64,000 bases of DNA from Lumbricus terrestris (taxonomy: Eukaryota > Annelida > Clitellata > Crassiclitellata > Lumbricidae): positions 7,415,344 to 7,479,343 of the forward strand of contig OX457047.1 in NCBI GenBank assembly GCA_949752735.1. Reading direction: 5' to 3'. The notes beneath the pieces are model-generated. The model was given only the letters and a program-made list of their open reading frames with translations. It ran no database searches and was not told where the DNA came from. Position numbers and translations under genes: made by a program. Below, piece by piece: positions 14,084 to 27,300 of the stretch. Position 1 is the stretch's first letter; each line of letters starts with the position of its first letter.

Positions 14084-15075
14084 AATAATAATGACAATTA
14101 TAATAATTATAATTTCTATGGTGACATAACGCAGCCATGCAGCTACAAGGGCGCCTTGACGACGACAAACACACATTGAGAGACAAGCGATCCGACAGAT
14201 TCTATAGAGATCATCATCGTCATCGTCGCCGCCGCCATCATCATCATCATCATCATTTGGTAGCTGTCATAGTCAGAAATTTTTACGTCACAGATTGAAG
14301 CTTTAATATGACAGTGTTTTGGTTCTTATATTCATGTATAAATGTATATGTAACTAATATTAGCCTGTAACGGAACAGACTCAATTGTGATTGGACAATG
14401 AACATTGTGTATAGCACATCGTAATAGAACCGTCAGACTGCATAGGAATAGTCCATTAATTTCTATGTGCATGTTTCTTCTAAGTTGTGAATGCTTGCGA
14501 GAGAGACAGAGAGGCAGACAGAGAGAGAGACAAACAGACAGAGACAGAGAGAGACTGGCCATCGATCTTCACATCATTTTTATATGGTTATTAGGGATCA
14601 ATCATTTGCTCATGTGCAGGGTCATGAGAGGGGCAGGCAAATCCACAGGGGAATTCCCACAGGGCCCAGGGACTTGTAAAGCCCAGGTTGGGTAGTTATA
14701 AAAAAGCTCATGATTTACGCCTTTTAAAATAACAATCACAGATAATTAACTACAATCAGATCAAACTTCAAGTAAACAACTGAATAAAATACTGCACTTT
14801 TATTAATATCAATTTGTCTACAGATATTTTTTTCTCCAATAAAACCTTAAGATAGTTTAAAGATCCAAGACTGCTCTGCATCCAGAGTGGCCAGGAATTT
14901 CTCTCGTTGGCCCAGCACAGGTGAGGAAATTTTGAGTGAAGGACTAGGGTGTATACTGTATATGCAAACCTTCTCAGATGTGGAGGAGAGTGCACGAGCC
15001 AACTGGCTTAACGTGTCCCACATGTCCAGGCTACCAAAATGACGTTGTCTATGATGGTTGGCTTCAGCCATTGGT

Positions 15076-15164
<89 letters not shown>

Positions 15165-18100
15165 TCTCCTATTTCTTCTTCTTCTCCTCCTCCTCACTCC
15201 TCCTCCCTTCTCCTCCTCCTCCTCCTCCACCCGTAAGTCCAGACTAGAGTGTGGTGCAAAATCGGTTTCAGGACAAAGACGGTTCTGAGAAGCGATTGAC
15301 CCATGTGACCAGGCAACAGAGATTGTTTTCGTTCTAAAAATAAAACTGCTTGGCACATATCATTTGCACCAGCTTCATTCACTATCACCAAGTCATCCTG
15401 TTCTCCAGTTACGACCGTGCAAAGTACAAGTTGTATGGATGGACAAGTGCTTGCCATGGGTTCCACCTACTATCAACCTATATGATTTCATATTCATTTA
15501 TAACTTGGCTACCAAAGCAACAGAACACTTAAAATCCGTCGCATTGTGCTGTGCTCAAAGAGGGTTGATTCTTTTCACCGTGGAACCGATTCGGAACCAC
15601 CCCCACCCCCTACCGGTACAAGATTCTCAAGCACTCAGCGCCGATAAAGCTCTTCACACCTAAAAGGTAATGAGACTGGTTCGCTTGATTTAACCTCGCG
15701 ACCTGCACTAAGCTACAAGGCTCGACCATGTTGACCAGAGCAGCACAGCACGAGACAGCAGTGTGGCTTACAGATATACAGGTATTCAGCGACTGCATGG
15801 CTGGTGGTAGGACACTGGCCCGGACAAGCAGAGATGTCAACTGGCGGGCCAGTGGCATTTCACTCAAGCACATGGCGGACAAATGGTGTCGATGACCCAT
15901 GGGCAAAACGTGATGGGAGTCTGGAAAGGAACTCAGTTACTGTATAGCCTATGCAGACCTCAGGAAGTTTTTGCAATTTTTTATTTTACATTGCGCATAT
16001 TCAGTAAAAAGGTCTTAATTTTCGTCTTCTTTATTAAAAGTTACCTCAATAGCAGAGTGAGGATTTGGCCCTGACTGGTGATTTTATTCATAGGCAGCAA
16101 ATAGACGACAAATTGGAACTTTAAATCTCAAACCGTGTGGTCTGCTGGCTAAGCAAGAGCTGCTGGCCGGAACAAATGTCTGCAGGCCGTAAATGGACCG
16201 GAATTTGGACACACTAATCTAAATCAAACAATACTGTGCCTGGTTGCACAGCATCCAACCCACCATCAGCATTGCTTGCTGTTGTTTAAGGACACTGTTT
16301 CATATTATCAAGGATAACAATTAATGCTGCCCTCCTCCTTTCTCCAGGCTTGGGACTGGCACTGTCAAAGTACGAGCAGTAACGGATTTTGCACCCTCAA
16401 ACTCAACACTTTGAGAGGAGTCTTTGTATGAAGGCTAGTGTGGCTGTCAGGGCCAGAGAGGAAGGCAGTCCCTTTAAGGAAGCATTCGTCATTGAGAATC
16501 TCCATTGCACCACTTTAAGGCTATTCATTCATTCATTCGGACATTTATATAGCGTTCCTTCAAGAAGAAAAAACTACTCATAGGCGCTCCCGACTCCAGC
16601 ACGCCCCAAAAGAACAGTCTTAAGTTTAGTAAGGATCCTGCTACAGTCCCAGGGTGTAGGCATAGCTCAAAAGGAAGGCCATTCCAGACCACTGGGCCAA
16701 CCACAGAAAAAGGTCGATTCTTCATGGGAGTGGTACGAGCAAAAGGAACTAAGAGGACTCCTGACCCCTCCCAACCGAACCTAGCTAAATAGGGCACTTT
16801 TAAGACATCAATAGAATGTGTTAGAGGGCTTCGTGGGCAGTCAGCGCAGGTACCAGACCTCATCATTCTCCTCATCATTCTCCTCTACCCATATATTTTT
16901 TAGAATATTTTATATAGCCCCTCTTCAAGTAGGTGCAAACGGCCGAGCCATGGCTAAATAGGACAGTTTTGAAATTCTTAAGGGAAAGAACGTCCAAGGC
17001 GACCTCTGGTCAATAAATGCAGTGTAACAGGAAGGCCATCCCAAGTTGTAGGACCAGCTACATTGAACTGGTCGCATGCCAAATTAAGGGTAATGACATC
17101 GAACTCTTCACCGAAACCTCATATTGCTGAACAGGCTGACACTACATTACACCCACAACATATATTCCTCTATTTTGAAAAAGTATTCAAACTAACAGAA
17201 ATGACATTTGAAATATGGTGCGAGTACAACGTTCTCTAACAGAGCCGGAATATTTAATCTTTAAAATTTATGTCTTCAAAGACACCAATGACAAATTCGG
17301 ATGGAGAGACTTGAATGACAGTGGAAAGAAACTCCTGCATGCATTTCTATGCTACAAATGACCTGAAGAAAATAACAACATTCTTTTAAGACGAAAAGTT
17401 ACATTGAATGAAAATTAATGGAAATATAGACATCACCCGATGGAAGGACACATAACCTGATTGACAGTAATAGTAAAAAAATAAAAGTTGTGACCAAGGA
17501 TGCCACTCTGATTTGTTTAAAAATCAGATCCGCCCGGAAAAAAGCTAGAAAGGCTAGATCGGAAAATTTCTGAAAAATGCATTGAATGTTCTGGCTTGAA
17601 ATTTCTGACGACCTTTTTTTAGTCATTTGCTCCAAAATCATAAATTTCCCTTCAATGTTCCTCTTTTCTACTGCTGTTTCAAGCATTTCTCCTGAAAAGT
17701 CTATATTTCGGAAAAAATGTCAGAAAATCCACCGTCGCAAAAAACCTAGATCCCGACAAAAAAAACTAGAAACCTAGATAAGGCCGAAAAACCTAGATCT
17801 AGGCTAAAAAGCTATGAGTGGCATCCCTGGTTGTGACAAACTGCAGATCGTTTTGTGCAAATTGGTTCCGTTCACAAGCTAGACAACTTGAAAATATGTC
17901 GAAAACAGAAAAACATCAAGTTTTAACTCTTTAATAATAACCATACGCGATTTTAAAAAGGTGTCTTAAATTACGAAACCACAAACACAGCAAATAAATT
18001 CATTGTTTAATGGTAGGTCGGCTTGCTGTCTACAAAGTAGTAAAGTGGTTTCAATTTAACGACACTGTAATAACAAGGATCATCAGCGCCACCCTCCCCT

Positions 18101-21100
18101 TTATCCAGGCTTGGGACTGGCACTAGCGGAGTGTGAACAGCGGCGAATTTTCTATCCAATAATAACTCTATTAATATGCAGTAGTAGTTGCAGTTTAACG
18201 GCACTGTATGCTGACAAAGATCACTAGCGCCGCCCTCCTCCTTTATCTAGGCTTGGGACTGGCACTACCATTGTACGAGTATCGGCGGGTATTGGACATT
18301 GTTATATCTAAACACCTTTAAATCGTTTCTCTCCGCAGCCATAATAGAAGCATCAATTTTTAAAACAAGTTAACTAATAACCAGTTTCTAAGGACATCAA
18401 TCTTATAGCTCCCGAAAGAAATTAATTGAAGGTGTCGAAATATAACGTTGGACTAGTTAGTGTGTGTGTGTGCAGTGGAAGTTTAACGACACTGTATGCT
18501 GACAAAGATCACTAGCGCCGCCCTCCTCCTTAATAGCAGACTTGGGACTGGCACTGTCAGAGAACGAACAGTGACTCTGATTTTAAAAAAATAGTATCTA
18601 TCATTATCGCTAGATCGTTTAAAAAGGTGTCTACAATTATCAGAGATTATTTCTGAACTAAGAGTTTGGGAACGACAACTGGGGGTTGTGGAGGGGAGGG
18701 GGTCGGTCAAGCAGCACGGGACTGTCTGCCGTATTCAGTAATTGCTTTACGAGTGCAGGCAGCCGATAAGATAATTTTAACGGTCGGATTCGCGCTCAGC
18801 CAATTAGAAAGGCAATAGCATAAAGAGTGGAATGTGAAACGTCGTCACATGATGATGAATGATTATCATTGGAGGCATTCATCGTTGAACAGATGATGAT
18901 GATGATATGGACCAAAGATGTCGTCCTCCAAATCAGTTCAAATCATTGCACATTCACGACAACTATTGTAGCAGCTGACTATCATCATTATAGCTATGGT
19001 CGTTTATCATAATTTATCATCATCATCATCAGCAGCAGCAGCAGCAGCATCATTTGTCATCATCATAATGCACTATGCCATCATCACCGTCGTCGACCCA
19101 CAACCACCCGTCATCATCATCATCGTTATCGTCGTCGTCGTCATCATCATCATCACCATCGCTATCAGCATCGCTATCGCCGCCGCCACCACCACTCTTT
19201 CATGAACAGCAGCATCATAATCAAAATTGGTTTTTATCACCAACACAATCATCATCCTTGCTTTCATCACCAAAATAATCACCATCATCTAATTGTCAGA
19301 CAGGTTCATATAATGTCCAATGCCGCCACGCGTATCTGTTCTGTGCATCCTCCTTTAGTCCTCTGTAACCGTCCTTTGTCATCATCCAGTCCAGTAGCAT
19401 TGTTCTTGGTCTTCCTCTTGTCTTTTCCCTCTCCATTCTTCCTTCTATAATGTCTTTTACTATGGTGTCACTCCTCAAGACGTGGCCAATCCAGTTTCTC
19501 TGCCGCCTCCGTATTGTCTCCAGCATTGACCTTCTCTCTCCGACCATCCGCGGTATTTCTTCATTCGTCTTGTGCTCCGGTCCAGCTGACACGCTCCATT
19601 CTTCGCCAAATCCACATTTCAAAAGCTTCCAATCTTCTTATGTCATCCTTTCTCATTGTCCATGTTTCTGACCCATACAGAACTACACTCCATACCAGCG
19701 TCTTAACCATTCTCTTTTTTAGGTTCAAATTTAGCTTTCCTCTGAGGAGTTCCCCTCTTTTGTTAAATGCGTCTTTTCCCCATGGCTATTCTTCTTTTTA
19801 TTTCCACATGGCATCTTGCATCCTCTGTGACCATACTTCCTAGGTAGCAGAACTTCTCCACCTGCTCTATTTCCTCTCAGTTTACTGTGATCTTAATTGC
19901 TTTCTCTCCTCTCTTGTTTATCCTCATAGCCTTTGTCTTCTTGATGTTTATTTTCATGTCGCATTCTGTTGATATCATGTTCAGTCGATTCATCATTCTT
20001 TGCATCATCCTTTGCATCATTCTTTCAGCAGCCCATCAGCATGTATACTTAAAAGGCAGTTTAATGTGCAGCTAAACTCAATAAGTGGGAAGTAAAGGAG
20101 GCTGATAGTTAGGTAGGCAGACATACGCAGCTAAATAAGTATTTAGGCATGCAAGTGAGTAGATGCGAGTAGTTGGTGGCTAAATGATGTCATTTGGTAG
20201 ATAGATGGGTAGGCAGATATCTAGTACGTCAGTAGGTAGGTAGATGCATAGGTATAGATATCTAGTAGGTCAGTAGGTAGGTAGATGCGTAGGTAGATAT
20301 CTAGTAGGTCAGTAGGTATACGTAGATAATAGGTCAGTAGGATTACATAGATTGGTAGGTAGATAACTAATAGGTCAGTACGTAGGCCTGTAGATGAGTA
20401 TGTATATCTAATAGGTCAGTAGGTTTGTAGATCAGTATGTATATATCTAATAGGTCAGTAGGTTTAGGTAGATAACTAATAGGTTCACAGGTAGGGAGAT
20501 CGGTAGTCGGATAAGTCAGTGGTATAATTGCATGTAGCTCAACAAGTATTTATATACATATAATTCAGTAGACACTAGACATACCATACCAGAGGTTAGA
20601 TAAATCGGTAAGTACGCAGGTAAGTGGGTAGGTAGGTCAGCGGGTTTAGAGGTACAAGACAAGCAGTAGGGCAGATAGGAGATGGCGGGGGTGAGTGACC
20701 CAGGAGCACCTGGGGTTAACACTGATACATTTAAGTGTACAGCTAATTGGTCAGGTTCAGCCAGTAGCGCCTCTTGACGGCATAAACACGTCTGAACACC
20801 ACCTGGTGGCATGGCAAGGCAACAACACCCTGTGTTACTTATACCACTCCAGAAGCTGTCAAGCATCAGACTGGCACGAGTGCACTGTGCAGTAGATGTA
20901 ACCTCTACCATAAGCAGACACCACGATAGAGGTAGATGAAGGCCATATGTACTATTATTATATGGGGGTATACTTTCAAGCTTATAACCTGGAAAACCAT
21001 TGCTGATAATCTAAAAAAAAACATATCTTGTACCTATACTGTTTGGCATTGGCTCCCTTTCCCACAGCACATTGTCTACAGGGTCTGTGTGTTGATCAGG

Positions 21101-24100
21101 TAGTACATTGAGGGACTGCCCCCCCCCCTAATATCTGCCAGAACTCTGTTGTTTAACCTCGGGTGTCCAGCGTGGATCCACTACACCAGTTTGGCCTGCC
21201 TGACCCTTTGGTCGGGCAGGCCAAACTTCTGCTTTTTGGGACATAAATCGACTCAATGCCACACCTCCGACTGTCAATTCACTTGCTCAAGACATTGGTA
21301 AAAGAATCCGTTTTCATTGTAAAAAGTTGCATATTAAATTCAGAATAAACAAATACTGATCTATAGAGTGATTTATTTATTTGTTTATGTATTTATTGTT
21401 TTGTTGATTGCTTTATTGATAAACATCCAACGCTATCTACTACCAATGTTTTAAATACACGGCTTCATTTACGGTTTCATAATAGACCATATCATCATAT
21501 CATAATATGATATTATCATATTATATTACAGACTAGACATTAATTAAAGTTCAATGCATTTCATCAACATACATCGATATCTAACAGCTGCATAAGAACC
21601 ACTGACAATGTTTCTCAACATTTCTGATACTTTGATTCCTAGAACTGATAATTATTTTTCCAGCCAATCAATCAATTTAAAATCAATCATCATATATCGA
21701 TACATTGAGCATAGATAGAAAAGTACAGAGTATACTACAGACAAGGCAACGATGAAACAAAAGTAAACCATTAAATTGTTCCAAAGAATCTCTTCAGAAA
21801 ATACATATAAAACTGCGATTGTGACTCAGAAGGTGACCTTTAAAGAATCAGGATCCTGCAGGAAGAAACAGGAAGGAAATTAATCCAGGAAAGAGTAGGA
21901 CCGAGAAAAAGAAAAGGAACAAGAGACCACTCTATAGAAACAAATATCCGACCATTTTTCCAAGTTATGGGAAAATCATAAAACTAGTGGGTAACTAATA
22001 GCTAGTTAGAAAGCTATGCACTGGTCTTCAATAACAATGAGTTGATAAGGTATTGATGCAGAGCTTAACAGACATGCATTAAATATATTATTTGAGATAA
22101 ATATCAATGTAAGTCATGAGGATGTGTGCAATTTTTGTCTATTCCAAATATTACTGACCATTGCCATTTATTGAAAATCTATTCAATTATATATATGTAT
22201 CACATTTAATTCTTTTAAAATGAGAACGTAGACCATAAATATATTTATCATTAATATATTACGGAACTTCAATTCTTGTAAAATGAGAATGTAAATAACA
22301 CTGGACAACAAATTTTTACAAAAGTCATGTTACTGAAATGAAATTAGTCAGTTCTTATCAATTTTTATGTGCTGAACACGAATATGACAGTGAAATTGCT
22401 TAAATGGCTCTAGTTTTTTTGTAATCTCAAATGAAGTATTTTTATATCGCACAATGCATTCCAATAGTGATACACTTACGGTTAATATTTGTAAAAACCA
22501 GGTCATAGACTAGTTCTTAGATTTTTTTGCCTGTCTCTTGTACAGCTGTTCGGGAGCATCTCTGCGGAGTGTCCAGCAGTAGTCAGCCAACATTGTAGTG
22601 GACCATTTTCCCTGATACCTTTGCTCCATTGTTGCGATATCTTGATGAAAGCGTTCGCCATGTTCGTCACTAACCATACCACAGTTGTCAGGGAAGAAAT
22701 CCAGATGGGAGTGAAGGAAATGCATCTTCAGCGACATATTGCAGCGAAATTTCGGGTACTGCTTGAGCAGGTCTTCTACTAGTTCTTTGTAGTTTTCTGC
22801 CCTAACATTCCCCAGAAAGTCTGTAGACACTAGACGAAAAGCATTCCATGCTTGTTTCGCATCACCCTCCAGCAAGTTGTTGAAGCGGTCATCTTTGAAA
22901 AGTTCTCTAATCTGAGGACCCACGAAAACTCCCTCTTTAATCTTTGTTTGGCTGAGTCGAGGGAATTTTTCATGCAGGTATCGGAAAGCTGGCGAAGTGC
23001 GGTCCATGGCTTTCACGAAGTTCTTGACCAAACCTAGTTTGATGTGAAGGGTGGTAGTAGGATTTTGTGAGCCTCGACCAGAGCAGGGTGCTGGATATTC
23101 TTCTGTCCAACTGCCATGTTTTGTCTGGGAGTCCATTCCTTCCGCACGTAGTGCAACTCTCTTGCCCGACTATCTCACTCACACAAGAAACACATATATT
23201 TTGTATATCCTTGCTGCAGTCCCATTAAAATGGCAACTACCTTCAAATCACCGCACAGGTGCCATTTGTACCTGTTATAGTCAATGTAATGCAGTAGCTG
23301 TTTTAGGTTATCGTATGTCTCTTTCATGTGGACAGCATGCGCTAATGGAATAGATGGAAGACGGTTTCCATTGTGCAAAAGCACAGCCTTAAGACACAGT
23401 GTCGAAGAGTCAACAAAGCGTCTCCATTCTTGTGGGTCATGAGTGATCTGTAAGGTCGTCAATATTGGAACAGAATACCAGATTACCTTCCTTCATGAAG
23501 AAAGGTTCCAACTGCTGATGGCGCTTTCTATATGAAGTGATTGTGACATCTTCTTCTAGAAGATTCCATTGTTGGAGTCTTGATCCTAGCAACTCTGCCT
23601 TGTTTTTGGATAAGTCCATATCACGAACAAGGTCATTTAGTTCTTCCTGTGTTATTCTGTGTGGGGTTGATGATGCACCACAGTGAAAATCGGGATCACT
23701 GCACGCTGACGGACCAGGAGAAGAACATGTCGGCTCACCCTTGTCCTCATCAGATGAATCAACGAAAATATATTCTGCTGGAGGTTCTGGAATAGGAAGT
23801 CCATCACCATGTGGAACTGGTCTCAATGCAGACGGAATGTTTGGGTAGACTATTGTCGACTTCTTTTGCTTCGTTATTCCACCGGAAAGAGGAGGAACCA
23901 AACAGAAGTAACAATCATCTAAGTGGTTGCTTTGCTCTCTCCACACCATGGGAACTGCAAATGGTGTGTCCATGATGGGATTATGCAATGACGTGGAATA
24001 TTACATCATTCTAGACTTATTTAGGATATTGTCGCATTTCTACTGCATAGATTTACATGGTGAAACATAAGAAATGAACTATATGAAATATTTTCAAAAC

Positions 24101-24329
24101 GAGAGCCAATAAAAACTTTTTATGGTTATATTCGTGTTCAGCACACCAAGATGCTACACATTAGGACCTTTTCCAGTCAGTAACGATTTCTATGTTGACC
24201 AGTGTAATTTGATAATAATCATATGTGTATTACTTTCAATTCTTGCAAAGTGAAAATCTAAAAAAAATATATTTATAATAATCATAGATATATTGCTTTC
24301 AATTCTTGCAAAAAGAGAATGTAGAAAGA

Positions 24330-24386
<57 letters not shown>

Positions 24387-27300
24387 ACTAGCTGTACCCG
24401 GCCACGCGTTGCTGTGGCTGAAAAGACCGTGCAACTCTCCCTCAATACCTCCCTTCCCTGCCTCGCTCCCTCCCTTCCTCTGTCCCTCCTTACCGCCATT
24501 CCCTCACCTCCCTCCTTCCCCTCCCTCACCCTTCCCCTCCCATATATATTATCGAAGAGAAAGTTGTGTTTTTTTGGTCTAAAAGATTTGTTTCTTTCCA
24601 GTAAATCCTTTTACAAACCCGATCGTATTCGAACGGAGCGTTTTGCGAAAATTTTCAAAAGAATCGGTCATGAACTTTTCGAGATCTTCGATTAGGAACA
24701 AACTTCTTACATTTTTATTTATATAGATAATCAGCTCATATGACAAATAATATGTGATAACAAATTCTGTTTCATAATAACCTAAAGTCTCTGTTTATAA
24801 CAACTAAGCTGCTGTTGTTCGGGACTGCACGCTTAAAACTAAATTTATCACATGTGCAACCACTGAGAACAGGTGTCAACTCTTGAAAATGCATTTACCT
24901 CAGTGCATAACAGATTCCTTTTTTCACTGGGTAATTGCCCAATGCCTATAGTAATACTGGACTTCAGGATCAATAAAAATGATGCTTGATTGATTGATTG
25001 ATAAATTGTGCTGTGTTCTCCTTTCTATATTTTACACTATACAAAATTTACTATTTAATTTGTGTACAATCAAAATTGTGATTTCCCGTCATCAGTCACC
25101 ATCATGCCATGGCCATGTAATACACTTACAAACAGGGCCGCGGATGACAGACAGTCAGGGCCGGATTAAGAAATGTGGGGGTCCTGTTAGGGACATTTTT
25201 TGCAGATCTTCGGTCGAAAATTCTAATGATCTTTTTTAGTTGCTTGGTCGAAATTTCCGTAGAATATACCCCTTCCCTCCAAAAAATAGCTGACGACCTT
25301 TTTTAGTTGTCTAGTCGAAATTTGCTCAAAATATTTAAAAAAATCCTGAAAAACTTATTTTTCAGCATGTGTGGGGTCCCCTAAAGTGTGGGCCCTGTTC
25401 GGCCGAACATGTTGAACATGCCTTAAACCGGCCCTGCAGACAGTTTGAGTATAGAGTGGTTGCACAATGCATAGCCTTTCAGAAAATAAGTCACAGATTC
25501 AAACGATTCCTGAAGAGCAGTCATTGACATGAAATACTTGCGACTTCATTTTCTTAGCCTCGGCATATGAGGGCAGGTACAAAGCTTCTTTCCCCCTGAT
25601 CTCTTGCGCGGACACTGAATAGAAACATTTTGCACTAAGAAATCTAGAAACACAGCATGAACCCATGATCCCTGGGTAGAGAGATCGAGCAGAACACACA
25701 TGCAGTGCTGGACTATTGCGGCTCTTAAGAGTTTTGAACCCCACACGATACAGCTTCCATGAATGTATGCAATACTATGCATATGTATGCATACATGTAT
25801 GTATGTATGTATTTATGTATGTATGTACGTATGCATGCATGTATGTATGTATGTATGTATGAACACATGATCATTATAGATTTGCAGATCTATATAGCAC
25901 CCCTTCAAGTTTCTAACAGAGGCGCTCTCGACAACAGCGCGGACACTGAATCGAAATTTCACGCCGAAGGGCATGAGCCATTTTGCGAATGAAGGACTTA
26001 CTCATGGCCCTACGTGGCGGCTTGAGGTGGATTCGAACCCACAACCTTCAGGCTCCAAGGTACCAAGCATACCCCTACACCACCATGCTCCACGGTATAT
26101 ACAATAAAACTCATATATGTGAGCTTGCGTGTGTGCGTATGACTGTACGCCCATTAAGCATATCACACAAAGGCACTGGCCACGTGGCAATCTAGCCGAT
26201 CTAAACAAACGCTTTTTACGACAGGTTGGCAACATACTAAGGCTGCGTAGAGCAAAAAAATCAGCTTGTCAATGCAATGGGAATGTCTGCAATGTGTATA
26301 AGCACAATGTATGAACATATGGATGCATGAATGTGTGCGTGCATGCACAATTATGCAAATAAGTACGTATGTCATACATGTATGAATTGCAATGCATTGT
26401 ATTTAAGAATTGCCTCTTGTAGGGTGAACCGCTCAGAAGCACTCTCAGTGTGCAAGACCCCATGATAAGTAAGAAGCAGGTTTTGAGACAAGACAATGAA
26501 GAAGAGAGACTGTAAAGCGAACAGAAGGAGAAAAGCGTATTCAAAAGAGAAGGACCAGTTGAGGCAAATTAACAAGACTGAGCCATTGCAGTTCTAGTAC
26601 AGCAGCCAAGAGTATGTACGTTTGTACGCATGTGTAATGTGTATATATGCATGAAAATCTATATCCATCAATCTATCCATCTGTCTATCTGTCTATCTCC
26701 ATTCATCCATCCCTCCATTCCCTCTATTTACGCTTATACATGTGTGTCAATATAAGAATCTAAAAACTGTTTTATTTAGCCGTGGTTGGGCCGGGAGCAC
26801 TTCTGAGTAGCCTACCTTAAAGAGGCGCTATATAAATTTCTGGGGGAAAAAATGATGTGTGTATGTGCTAAGGTAGGCATGTATGTATCATGTATGTATG
26901 TATGTGCACTTGTTATAGCGCCCCTTCAAGCTCTTTCTACTCAGAGGCGCTCCCGAATGCAGAGCGGACACTGCATCGGAGTTTCACGCCGAAGCGCTGA
27001 GCAATTGCGAGTGAAGGACTTGCCCAAGGTCCTTACGCGGCGACGTGAGGTGGATTCGAACCCCGAACCTTCCGGCTTCAAGGCAATGACACCACCACTA
27101 CACCACCGCGCCTCACAATGTATGTACTATGTATGTATGTATGTATGTATGTATGTATGTATGTATGTATGTATGCATGCATGCATGCATGTATGTATGT
27201 ATGTATGTATGTATGTATGTATGTATGTATGTACATTCGTATGTATGTGCATGAATGCAATGGCAGAATGAGCAGCAGCATAAATGTCTCCCATGACCAG

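Noticed and set aside
13862..14186. Poly-His, poly-Met and poly-Asp frames
   Set aside because: Pure CAT triplet repeat read in different frames.
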